Assembly (NCBI GenBank): GCA_037178625.1
Contig: CM074138.1
Location: 620,001 to 684,000, forward strand
Direction: 5' to 3'
Length of the DNA: 64,000 nucleotides
Source: Skeletonema tropicum
Taxonomy: Eukaryota; Bacillariophyta; Thalassiosirophyceae; Thalassiosirales; Thalassiosiraceae
This document shows positions 19,791 to 29,717 of the stretch, piece after piece. A program made the position numbers and the translations under genes. Each line of letters begins with the position of its first letter. The stretch's first letter is position 1. The notes below the pieces were generated by a model, which worked only from the letters and a program-made list of their open reading frames with translations, did no database searches and was not told where the DNA came from.

Positions 19791-21765
19791 TTAGTTTATA
19801 AACGAATGAACCGCAATTGCAATTGCGGAGATTGCAGCCGTGCAAGTAGACGCATGAGACGCACCAGATGGCTCATCAGAGGGATCTTCTGATAGAGTCG
19901 CTGTTGTAGGAGACGTCAAGTCGTCATCCTGAGAGTGGGACGCCTTGGCCTCGGCAAGATTATTTCCGATGCAGCTGTTGCAGTTGAACATGAATTGGGG
20001 ATCTACAGCCTTCTTGATTGCCTCGAGGCGACTGAGCTGTTCTGTTCCGTAGATCGCTTCCTGAGAAGAGATACACTTTTCGTTGCGCTCCTCAAATGTC
20101 CATTCTCGAGGACAAGGCTTCGTCCAGTCTTCCTTCAGGGGCCCAGCGAGTAAAGGTCCAGCATGATTCGACTGAAATACAGGAGGAAACTTGGTCTTAT
20201 CAGAAATGTCGAACATTTTTGGAAACAGATCGCTCCAAAAGTATGCTTCATCGCCTGTCCACAAATTGAAGAAGTTCACCATTGTAGCAGCCCCGCGGGC
20301 TGCCTTGGGAAGAGAATTGGCTTGATCGGAAAGGCTGGCGGTAGCAAATCCATAGGCAAAGTACGGGGAGAGGGACACACTCTTCTCAAGAAGAATCTCC
20401 ATATTCTCTTCGCTTTCATCGAGCCAGGATTGTGGGACCAGCACGTTAGCATGCGTAGTACCAATCGGTCCGGGAGGAGGACTGTCCGGAACTTTACCAG
20501 AAAAACGGCTTCTTCTGTAGCAGTTGGGTCACTGAACAGAGTGAATTCTGGGTAGCTTTTCGGAGCTTCAAGCAAGCCTCCACTTTGCTCCTCGATCACG
20601 CCACCAACGTTGACAAGACATGGTTGAGCTTCAGTCAAATTGTTCAGCTGTAGGAACTTTGTCCAAGCTTCGACAACATCTTCTTCGCCAAAACAATACA
20701 ATGCACCAGGAGAGTCGGGAGCTCCACATGCGAGGCTCTTCTCCTTCGTCACATTCAACAACTTTGGAGCCATGAGGTAAGTTGCCATAAACTCTGTAAA
20801 TTTAGGGACAAAGTCAGAATATTCCTCCATTCCAATGGTAGTTCCTAAAGCGAAAAAGTTGTAGGGAAGAATCTCATGAAGCTGCAAAGACACGGATGTC
20901 ACCACACCACGTTCCTCTACCACCACCGTTGACAGCAAACCAGAGGTCATCGAAATCAATATCGAAGTCTTCGGGGCAATCATCCCAGATCCATTTTTCC
21001 TCATCTTGTCATCAGGGTTGCTTCGGCACACCCCTGAAACAACTGTGGTACGCGGAACAATGAATCCATCTGTACTTGCGTCTTCCCATTCCGTAGGGCC
21101 AAATTTGACGTGATGACCATTTGGTAGCACCATCTCTACTTGCAGCACCTGATCCATGCCCATACCTGATCATTTATTAAAGAAGTTTCACGGGAACAAT
21201 ATCAAGTAACCATTTACGGTTCTGAAAATACATCCACAGAAGCAGAAGATAAAGCGACAGGGTAACAACTATAGAAGTTAGGTACCCGCGTTACCACCTT
21301 GCCATGTCCACCCGCCACTGTTCTTGACACTAATTTCGACATTGTTCTTCTTCGCGAATTGGACGGCCACGACCACGACAATATCTGATGCAACGGCGGG
21401 AAACAAGACCTTTGAAGGGAGGTTGAGACTTGGGTTGGTATCATCAAGCATATAGCCTGTCATCCGCTCCTCAGAAGCGTCAGGTCCAAAAAAATCTTCG
21501 GACATCTGGTCAACAGTATGTCTCAAATGGCCATCATCGCTAGGACGTGGCCAGCTCATTGCCCATCCGAGGAAAACATGAGGCAAGCACATCCCTGACG
21601 GCTGATCAATCAAGGCATGCATTGATGGACTTGCTTCGTAAAGCTGAGGGAGACATTCCCCTGCTTAATTCTGGAAGGAGGTGTCAACAAGAGATGCCGA
21701 TGGGCTGAGCTTTGAAGCCAAGACTTCCCAATCGAGATCATCGCGCCATCCAGCTGAAGTTGTAG
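19791..21765 (-). pseudogene. berberine-bridge-type FAD oxidoreductase, broken
   Basis: Reading the minus strand from about 21765: DDLDWEVLASKLS, a TAA stop near 21664, then AGECLPQLYEASPS and PSKVLFPAVASDIVVVVAVQ with FAKKNNVEISVKNSGG, the start of an FAD_binding_4 domain. It then jumps to GWTWQGGNAG, apparently losing the middle of the FAD domain (about 80 residues in relatives). After 100-120 bp that may be an intron, MDQVLQVEMVLPNGHHVKFG follows. The frame changes near 21005 and back near 20905; between them the other frame reads EEKWIWDDCPEDFDIDFDDL. A further one-base loss in a five-A run near 20510 shifts the frame into PQSWLDESEENMEI. The end, LEAIKKAVDPQFMF, is the BBE C-terminal motif. 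At least one stop, three frame changes and one deletion make this a pseudogene of a flavin-linked oxidase. Confidence 0.8.
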
Positions 21766-21879
21766 TATCAGATGCAGCGGCTACAACTACAAAAGATGAA
21801 GATGGATTGCTTGTGCTTGTACATCCCTAGGCAGTGTCTAGGGTCGAAAGTGAAAGATTATTGTGTTCAAAAATCATTG

Positions 21880-22467
21880 GCCACTAGACGATTCATGCGC
21901 ATTTTGACGACGATTGATAAATATTCATTAATGCAAAGTTTCGGGCTAGCCCCGATTGGACCTCTCAGATCAGCTATGAGGCTGTAGCGTCGCTTCCACT
22001 TGAGATATACGACTGAGCAGAGCGAATATGTTTCGTTCCTATCGCAAGCAAGTATTATGGGCCATGAGAAGCGGCTCATGCGCATATTGACGACGATTGA
22101 TACGATATGGTGAAAAGAGCATTTGCGAGCTAGCCCCGATTGGACCTCTCAGATCAGCTATGAGTTTGTAGCGTCGCTTCCACTTGAGCTATGCGACTGA
22201 GCAGAGCGAATATGTTTCGTTCCTATCGCAAGCAAGTATTATGGGCCGTGAGAAGCGGCTCATGCGCATATTGACGACGATTGATACGATATGGTGAAAA
22301 GAGCATTTGCGAGCTAGCCCCGATTGGACCTCTCAGATCAGCTATGAGTTTGTAGCGTCGCTTCCACTTGAGATATACGACTGAGCAGAGCGAATATGTT
22401 TCGTTCCTATCGCAAGCAAGTACACGGCCTGCGCATATTGACGACGATTGATACGATATGGTGAAAT
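21880..22467. repeat. 184-bp satellite, left block (3 units)
   Basis: Three head-to-tail units of a roughly 184-bp repeat. The first is diverged at its start (21904-21950); the third lacks about 25 bp around 22423 (CAAGTACACGGCC where other units have TTATGGGCCGTGAGAAGCGG). All three carry the A-type variable segment GAGCTAGCCCCGATTGGACC or a near form. The block stops at the copia element and resumes beyond it. Confidence 0.92.
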
Positions 22468-22719
22468 TGTTGGGAGATGAGGTGTCTGAGAGACGATCCT
22501 ACTCAGATATAGTAAAGGGAAAGGGGACTGGTCTGGCACTCAACGGGCGTACAAAAGCCGACCAAAACAAGAACAACAACAAACAAAAAATGACGAAATA
22601 ATTGAGGAGGAATCAATCACCACAATTATTGAGGAATAGTAAGACATAGAATTTGTTAGCTGTTCTTCTTGCTATTTATTATCTTTGCGAGGACTTATGG
22701 TAAAGAGGTTTACTCAACG
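22468..22719 (+). repeat. left 252-bp terminal repeat of copia element
   Basis: Starts TGTTGGGAGATGAGG and ends TTTACTCAACG. It appears identical over its whole length to 24687-24938. It contains a purine-rich AAAGGGAAAGGGGA near 22514, which would normally lie just outside an LTR. The ends TGTTG and CAACG are a near-perfect inverted pair. Confidence 0.85.
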
Positions 22720-24820
22720 CCGAAAGGAAAGGGAGAACCTTGCTCTACTTTCCTTCGATGATGTGGAAGGTACTGTGCTGATGCAGATGAGCAAGATTGA
22801 TGGAACTATCAATGAGCCTGACAAATCGAATTCCTTTTCACAGGTTGTGCACATGTGCCTCCTCCAGCTCTCGCTCAAGCAGGGTCTCAAAACGTTTGGT
22901 GAGAGAGGAGAACATGCTGCAATGAAAGAGGTCAGGCAGCTACACGATTTCAAGACCTTTCGGCCGGCCCACGCGAAGGCATTAACTCATCAGCAACGTG
23001 TCGACGCACTATCATCACTCATCTTTCTGAAAGAAAAATCTAATGGAGACATCAAAGGCAGAGCTTGTGCTGATGGAAGGAAACAAAGAGCTACTATGAC
23101 AAAAGAAGAATCCACATCTCCTACCGTGAAGATTGAAAGTGTCTTTCTCACCTCAGTTATCGAAGCCAACGAGAACCGGGACGTTGCGGCAGTGGACATC
23201 AGAGGCGCATTTCTCCACACTCCACAGGATCCAAATGACGACACAGTGCACATGGTCCTGAAAGGAGAACTATGCGAGTTGATGGTGAAGGCGGCCCCAG
23301 AGCTGTACACGGAATATGTGATAGTTGGGAAGAATGGTACCCGAATGTTATACGTGGAAATGCAGAAGGCGCTTTATGGAATGTTGAAATCGGCCCTTCT
23401 CTTTTACCTGAAGCTTCTCGATGATCTGACCAAAGCTGGATTCAAACTCAACCCTTATGACCCATGCGTGGCGAACAAGACAGTTGCCGGGAAACAGCTC
23501 ACTGTAGCGTGGCACGTTGACGATCTGAAGATTTCTCACGAAAATCCAGCTGTAGTAGATCGATTCATCAAATACATCGACGGCATCTACCCAGGGGTAA
23601 CAATCCAACGTGGAAAGGAACTTGAGTACTTAGGGATGACGCTGGACTACTCGGTAGAGGGAGAGGTCACGTTCTCACAGGTCCCATACATCTGCGAGAT
23701 GTTGGAGGAGTTTCCCGAGGAGCTAGGGTCGGCTGCGGCGACGCCTGCTTCGGAGAATCTGTTCAAAGTGGATGAAGCCTCGACAGCGCCCAAACTATCA
23801 GTCGAGCGGAGTGCCATCTTCCATCAATTTGTAGCGCAGCTGCTATTCATCTCAAGCAGGTCAAGACGGGACATCCAAACGGCGGTAGCCTTCCTGACAA
23901 CGAGGGTGAAGAGTCCTGATGAACATGACTGGGTCAAACTTCGCCGCGTTATGAAATATCTGAAAGGTACGCGCTTTCTGAAGCTCACTCTCAGTGCTGA
24001 GAACTTAAGGGTGTTGAAATGGTATGTGGACTCGTCGTATGCCGTCCACCCTGACTGCAAAGGGCATACTGGGGGTATGTTGACCCTTGGAAAGGGAGCA
24101 GTCACTAGCGGATCTCGCAAGCAGAAGCTGAACGGACGCAGTTCCACAGAGGCGGAGATAATAGGAGTTGACGATTTCATGGGACCATTGTTATGGACGC
24201 TTTACTTTATGCGGGAACAGGGATATGACGCAACGAGCAACATCCTCATGCAAGATAATCAGAGTACGATGAAGCCTCTCATCAATGGTCAAAAGTCTAG
24301 CTCGAAGAGGACAAAACAAATCAACGTGCGGTTCTTCTTTGCGAAGGATGTGATTGACAGAGGCGACATGACCGTGGAATACTGTCCTACGAAGGAAATG
24401 TGGGCCGACGTCTTGACAAAACCGCTACAGGGGGAGCTTTTCCGAGTCATGAGAAGCAACCTGCAGGGCTGTGATGTGAACTACAGTGATGTACCAAATG
24501 AATCAGATGCAAAGGCTGTGCAAAAGATAGCTCAGAAATTTGCAGGAGTGGCGACGAAGAAGCTATCGGACAAACTTGCTGCGACGGAGGAGAAACGGGT
24601 GAAGTTCAAAGGAGTGGAACTCCAGAAAGAAAAGGCAATTAAGTCGATCTTACGGAAAGAAAGTTTCCCGAAAGCTCGCAGGAGTGTGTTGGGAGATGAG
24701 GTGTCTGAGAGACGATCCTACTCAGATATAGTAAAGGGAAAGGGGACTGGTCTGGCACTCAACGGGCGTACAAAAGCCGACCAAAACAAGAACAACAACA
24801 AACAAAAAATGACGAAATAA
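22697..24820 (+). CDS. copia reverse transcriptase - RNase H polyprotein fragment
   Basis: About 707 codons from the ATG at 22697, which lies in the left terminal repeat. The first 80 residues have no counterpart I know. The RT domain follows: GRACADGRKQR, VAAVDIRGAFLHTP with the first catalytic Asp, QKALYGMLKSALLFY, and WHVDDLKISH, the YVDD box in its HVDD form. The RNase H domain has KWYVDSSYAVHPDCKGHTGG, RSSTEAEIIG, MQDNQSTMKPL and ADVLTKPLQG. These are Ty1/copia features. No stop interrupts the frame, which ends within the right terminal repeat with a basic Asn/Lys-rich tail. Without integrase and gag it cannot move on its own. It is similar to the diatom copia families by its HVDD box. 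Confidence 0.9.
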   Translation: MVKRFTQRRKERENLALLSFDDVEGTVLMQMSKIDGTINEPDKSNSFSQVVHMCLLQLSLKQGLKTFGERGEHAAMKEVRQLHDFKTFRPAHAKALTHQQRVDALSSLIFLKEKSNGDIKGRACADGRKQRATMTKEESTSPTVKIESVFLTSVIEANENRDVAAVDIRGAFLHTPQDPNDDTVHMVLKGELCELMVKAAPELYTEYVIVGKNGTRMLYVEMQKALYGMLKSALLFYLKLLDDLTKAGFKLNPYDPCVANKTVAGKQLTVAWHVDDLKISHENPAVVDRFIKYIDGIYPGVTIQRGKELEYLGMTLDYSVEGEVTFSQVPYICEMLEEFPEELGSAAATPASENLFKVDEASTAPKLSVERSAIFHQFVAQLLFISSRSRRDIQTAVAFLTTRVKSPDEHDWVKLRRVMKYLKGTRFLKLTLSAENLRVLKWYVDSSYAVHPDCKGHTGGMLTLGKGAVTSGSRKQKLNGRSSTEAEIIGVDDFMGPLLWTLYFMREQGYDATSNILMQDNQSTMKPLINGQKSSSKRTKQINVRFFFAKDVIDRGDMTVEYCPTKEMWADVLTKPLQGELFRVMRSNLQGCDVNYSDVPNESDAKAVQKIAQKFAGVATKKLSDKLAATEEKRVKFKGVELQKEKAIKSILRKESFPKARRSVLGDEVSERRSYSDIVKGKGTGLALNGRTKADQNKNNNKQKMTK

Positions 24821-24938
24821 TTGAGGAGGAATCAATCACCACAATTATTGAGGAATAGTAAGACATAGAATTTGTTAGCTGTTCTTCTTGCTATTTATTA
24901 TCTTTGCGAGGACTTATGGTAAAGAGGTTTACTCAACG
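24687..24938 (+). repeat. right 252-bp terminal repeat of copia element
   Basis: Same sequence as 22468-22719 as far as I can compare by eye. The polyprotein stop codon lies inside it at 24818-24820. It is followed directly by the GAAAT duplication and satellite DNA. Confidence 0.85.
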
Positions 24939-27900
24939 GAAATGAGAATTTGCGGGCAAGCACAAATTGGATCTCTCAGAGCAGCTATGAGTTTGTAGCG
25001 TCGCTTCCACTTGAGATATACGACTGAGCAGAGCATATATGTTTCGTTCCTATCGCAAGCAAGTATTATGGGCCGTGAGAAGCGGCTCATGCGCATATTG
25101 ACGACGATTGATACGATATGGTGAAAAGAGCATTTGCGAGCTAGCCCCGATTGGACCTCTCAGATCAGCTATTATGAGGCTGTAGCGTCGCTTCCACTTG
25201 AGCTATGCGACTGAGCAGAGCGAATATGTTTCGTTCCTATCGCAAGCAAGTATTATGGGCCGTGAGAAGCGGCTCATGCGCATATTGACGACGATTGATA
25301 CGATAAGGTGAAAAGAGCATTTGCGAGCTAGCCCCGATTGGACCTCTCAGATCAGCTATGAGGCTGTAGCGTCGCTTCCACTTGAGATATACGACTGAGC
25401 AGAGCGAATATGTTTCGTTCCTATCGTAAGCAAGTATTATGGGCCGTGAGAAGCGGCTCATGCGCATATTGACGACGATTGATACGATATGGTGAAAAGA
25501 GCATTTGCGAGCTAGCCCCGATTGGACCTCTCAGATCAGCTATGAGGCTGTAGCGTCGCTTCCACTTGAGCTATACGACTGAGCAGAGCGAATATGTTTC
25601 TTTCCTATCGCAAGCAAGTATTATGGGCCGTGAGAAGCGGCTCATGCGCATATTGACGACGATTGATACGATATGGTGAAAAGAGCATTTGCGAGCTAGC
25701 CCCGATTGGACCTCTCAGATCAGCTATGAGGCTGTAGCGTCGCTTCCACTTGAGATATACGACTGAGCAGAACGAATATGTTTCGTTCCTATCGCAAGCA
25801 AGTATTATGGGTCGTGAGAAGCGGCTCATGCGCATATTGACGACGATTGATACGATATGGTGAAATGAGAATTTGCGGGCCAGCACAAATTGGATCTCTC
25901 AGAGCAGCTATGAGGCTGTAGCGTCGCTTCCACTTGAGATATGCGACTGAGCAGAGCATATATGTTTCGTTCCTATTGTAAGCAAGTATTATGGGCCGTG
26001 AGAAGCGGCTCATGCGCATATTGACGACGATTGATACGATATGGTGAAATGAGAAGCTGCGGGCCAGCACAAATTGGACCTCTCAGATCAGCTATGAGTT
26101 TGTAGCGTCGCTTCCACTTGAGATATACGACTGAGCAGAGCATATATGTTTCGTTCCTATCGCAAGCAAGTATTATGGGCCGTGAGAAGCGGCTCATGCG
26201 CATATTGACGACGATTGATACGATATGGTGAAATGAGAAGCTGCGGGCCAGAACAAATTGGACCTCTCAGAGCAGCTATGAGGCTGTAGCGTCGCTTCCA
26301 CTTGAGATATACGACTGAGCAGAACGAATATGTTTCGTTCCTATCGCAAGCAAGTATTATGGGCCGTGAGAAGCGGCTCATGCGCATATTGACGACGATT
26401 GATACGATATGGTGAAATGAGAAGCTGCGGGCCAGCACAAATTGGACCTCTCAGAGCAGCTATGAGTTTGTAGCGTCGCTTCCACTTGAGATATACGACT
26501 GAGCAGAACGAATATGTTTCGTTCCTATCGCAAACAAGTATTATGGGTCGTGAGAAGCGGCTCATGCGCATATTGACGACGATTGATACGATATGGTGAA
26601 AAGAGCATTTGCGAGCTAGCCCCGATTGGACCTCTCAGATCAGCTACAAGGCTGTAGCGTCGCTTCCACTTGAGATATACGACTGAGCAGAGCGAATATG
26701 TTTCGTTCCTATCGCAAGCAAGTATTATGGGCCGTGAGAAGCGGCTCATGCGCATATTGACGACGATTGATACGATATGGTGAAAAGAGCATTTGCGAGC
26801 TAGCCCCGATTGGACCTCTCAGATCAGCTATGAGGCTGTAGCGTCGCTTCCACTTGAGATATACGACTGAGCAGAGCGAATATGTTTCGTTCCTATCGCA
26901 AGCAAGTATTATGGGCCGTGAGAAGCGACTCATGCGCATATTGACGACGATTGATACGATATGGTGAAATGAGAATTTGCGGGCCAGCACAAATTGGATC
27001 TCTCAGATCAGCTATGAGGCTGTAGCGTCGCTTCCACTTGAGATATACGACTGAGCAGAGCATATATGTTTCGTTCCTATCGCAAGCAAGTATTATGGGC
27101 CGTGAGAAGCGGCTCATGCGCATATTGACGACGATTGATACGATATGGTGAAATGAGAAGCTGCGGGCCAGCACAAATTGGACCTCTCAGAGCAGCTATG
27201 AGGCTGTAGCGTCGCTTCCACATGAGATATACGACTGAGCAGAGCATATATGTTTCGTTCCTATTGTAAGCAAGTATTATGGGCCATGAGAAGCGGCTCA
27301 TGCGCATATTGACGACGATTGATACGATATGGTGAAAAGAGCATTTGCGAGCTATCCCCGATTGGACCTCTCAGATCAGCTATGAGGCTGTAGCGTCGCT
27401 TCCACTTGAGCTATGCGACTGAGCAGAGCGAATATGTTTCGTTCCTATCGCAAGCAAGTATTATGGGCCGTGAGAAGCGGCTCATGCGCATATTGACGAC
27501 GATTGATACGATATGGTGAAATGAGAAGCTGCGGGCCAGCTCCAATTGGATCTCTCAGATCAGCTATGAGGCTGTAGCGTCGCTTCCACATGAGATATGG
27601 GACTGAGCAGAGCATATATGTTTCGTTCCCATTGTAAGCAAGTATTATGGGTCGTGAGAAGCGGCTCATGCGCATATTGACGACGATTGATACGATATGG
27701 TGAAATGAGAAGCTTTGGGCCAGCACAAATTGGACCTCTCAGAGCAGCTATGAGGCTGTAGCGTCGCTTCCACATGAGCTATGCGACTGAGCAGAACGAA
27801 TATGTTTCGATCCTATCGCAAGCAAGTATTATGGGCCGTGAGAATTGGCTCATGCGCATATTAACGACGATTGATACGATATGGTGAAATGAGAATTTGC

Positions 27901-28010
27901 GGGCCAGCTCCAATTGGATCTCTCAGAGCAGCTATGAGTTTGTAGCGTCTATCCTATTTAAGTTGGTTGATTCAGCAGGGCGAATATGTTTCGTTCCTAT
28001 CGCAAACAAG
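24939..28010. repeat. 184-bp satellite, right block (about 17 units)
   Basis: Head-to-tail tandem units with a period of 184 bp (one unit near 25170 has three extra bases). Each unit runs through CGACGATTGATACGATATGG, a variable segment, CTGTAGCGTCGCTTCCAC, GAATATGTTTCGTTCC and GAAGCGGCTCATGCGCATAT. The variable segment has three main forms: A (GAGCTAGCCCCGATTGG), B (GAAGCTGCGGGCC) and C (GAATTTGCGGGCC). The order along the block is C AAAA C BBB AA C B A BB C, which suggests local block duplication. The minus strand carries a 76-93-codon open frame in most units; 184 is not a multiple of three, so these cannot join. Confidence 0.95.
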
Positions 28011-28330
28011 TATTATAGGCCGCGAGACAACCACTCATCCACCTAACATTTCCCTCATATGTAACCCTTCCTCTCATATCAGCTACAAGGCTGTAGCATC
28101 GCTTCTACACGCTCTATCCGTCTGAGCAGTGCTAATGTGCTTGTACAGTATCTCCACCGAGTGCAATGGGACACTAAAAGCGGTTCATGCGCAAATTGAC
28201 GACGATGGATATAATTTGTTGGAAAGTGGTGCTGCTGGCCAGCCCACACTGGACCTCTTATTTCAGCTACGAGGCTGTTAGCATCGCTTCTATCAAATCT
28301 ATCCGTCTTGCAGCACAGCTGTTTGATAAT
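28011..28330. repeat. degenerate satellite edge
   Basis: About two badly diverged units at the right edge of the array. GCTACAAGGCTGTAGCATCG near 28083 and GGTTCATGCGCAAATTGACG near 28172 still match the consensus. Higher divergence at the edge than in the centre is the usual pattern of arrays homogenised by unequal exchange. Confidence 0.8.
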
Positions 28331-29229
28331 CTCCTGTGCATTACTTTTTTGTCGAAGTTTTTTTTATAGTTTAGTTTTTTTCCCAATTAATTATGCCGGA
28401 ATGATCATTCCACTTTGATGATGATGAGCTCAATAATAAGTTCGACCAGTCACTTCATATATTAGCCACAAAAACATCTCAGAGAAAACTTATCATGATT
28501 CAGGATGAAGGGGATCAAGAAACGACCAATTTGACGAGCGGTCGGAGCGTGGTATCACCATGACAGATCATTCAATAAAACGCGCTCGATGTCCTCAATA
28601 TCTTCGGTGGAGTAGACTCGGCTGCACATCTCTGCCAAAGATCACTTGATGCAACATACATTCATTGACCTCGATGGTAACATAAAATGTCATGATGTGT
28701 GGCTATGAGCAGCTGAAGCTTTCTATGTTCACAGAGATTCGTCATAAGGTCCTCTGACCTCTGCACCAAGGCATTGTGGAGTCCTTTTTTCATTCTGAGT
28801 TGGATAAGTATCATCCCTAAATAATTAACACCACACACACGCGCGCGCGGCCATTTCAACCAGTGTATTGACTTGTATGAGAGTATATTTGGCAATAATT
28901 CGCACCCCGAATCAACAGTTAGTTGATAGTTACTTGTCGATGATTGTCGAGTCGATGGAGAGCAACAGAAGACGAATAACCATCGACATCGAAAAAGAAG
29001 CGGTAGCACGATATTCCACATTCGGCCGTGCCGCAGCCGTTTTCTGCCAATTTCGGGCGAAATGAATGAAACCAAAAGCCGATACCGCACTCCGAATGTA
29101 TCATGAGGTGTTAGAGAAGGGATAGAGGTGGCTATAGCTCGTGATTGTTATCAACATCAGTGTCTGTCTACTACATAATATGCCCATGGCGGCATTGAAG
29201 TGAAACAGCGGAGGCTGTGTGAGGGTTGT
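28331..29229. other. gene-free region right of satellite
   Basis: About 900 bp. Open frames exist on both strands near 28660-29090 but without recognisable motifs. A short alternating CACACACACGCGCGCG run at about 28832-28848 could adopt Z-form DNA. Confidence 0.45.
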
Positions 29230-29365
29230 GTGAGTGTGACAATATGTCACGCTCACTCACGCTCAGTCACGCTCAATCACGCTCAAGTGGGTGAGCGTGA
29301 CAATACAAGCTGCGCAGTAAAAAGATGAGCGTGACTGAGCGTGATTAAGCGTGATTGAGCGTGAC
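29230..29365. repeat. inverted array of GAGCGTGA decamers
   Basis: The left arm, 29247-29286, is four tandem 10-mers of type TCACGCTCAN. The right arm, 29326-29365, is four 10-mers of the reverse complement type, GAGCGTGANT. A further GTGAGCGTGACAATAC lies in the spacer at about 29290 and a related GTGAGTGTGACAATAT just left of the array. The two arms can form a stem of about 40 bp in several registers. It lies about 350 bp upstream of the thylakoid-lumen gene. Function unknown. Confidence 0.85.
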
Positions 29366-29532
29366 GCAATAAATCAGTTCAAAAATCACGGCCACCCCAG
29401 CCCAGACGATCAACAACCGATCGACCAGCGATCGACCGACCAACGAACAACGAACAACCATAACGAAGACAACAGCTCAAGCTGGTCAAGCCATCTATTC
29501 CAACGTTTGTCTATAATCTGTGAATATACAGT

Positions 29533-29535
<3 letters not shown>

Positions 29536-29581
<46 letters not shown>
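29536..29581. repeat. (AG)23 microsatellite
   Basis: A perfect dinucleotide run of 46 bp. It lies about 136 bp upstream of the ATG at 29718, probably in the promoter or 5' untranslated region of the following gene. Runs of this kind vary in length between strains. Confidence 0.97.
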
Positions 29582-29583
<2 letters not shown>

Positions 29584-29717
29584 GCAAGAGGTTGGAGGAC
29601 TGCTTACCGCCCTGCTCCCTGCTCTCCGTCGTGTTGGTTGTTGATAGAGGTTGTGGTTCTTAGCGGTTGTCTCAGGAGGTATTGGATATACAAGAGCGTT
29701 TAGAAGATATAGGCGAT

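Larger units (their letters stand above)
22463..24943 (+). mobile_element. copia-type retroelement, internally deleted
   Basis: A 2471-bp element (22468-24938) with identical 252-bp terminal direct repeats, flanked on both sides by GAAAT (22463-22467 and 24939-24943), a 5-bp target duplication. It is inserted inside one 184-bp satellite unit, and removing it restores the unit. It encodes only reverse transcriptase and RNase H; gag, protease and integrase are absent. The identity of the repeats says the insertion is recent. Odd points: no primer-binding site follows the left repeat, no polypurine tract precedes the right one, and the coding frame runs 134 bp into the right repeat. Confidence 0.85.

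Noticed and set aside
24943..28010. Satellite units as a CRISPR array or as a tandem protein-coding gene
   Set aside because: Units are 184 bp with no repeat/spacer alternation, the genome is eukaryotic, and 184 bp breaks the frame between units.
28662..29090. 142-codon minus-strand frame as a gene
   Set aside because: No motif, overlapping frames on both strands, position in the decaying edge of the satellite region.
29351..29644. 97-codon frame through the (AG)23 run
   Set aside because: The frame exists only because the microsatellite codes Arg-Glu; it has no homology and lies upstream of a better start.
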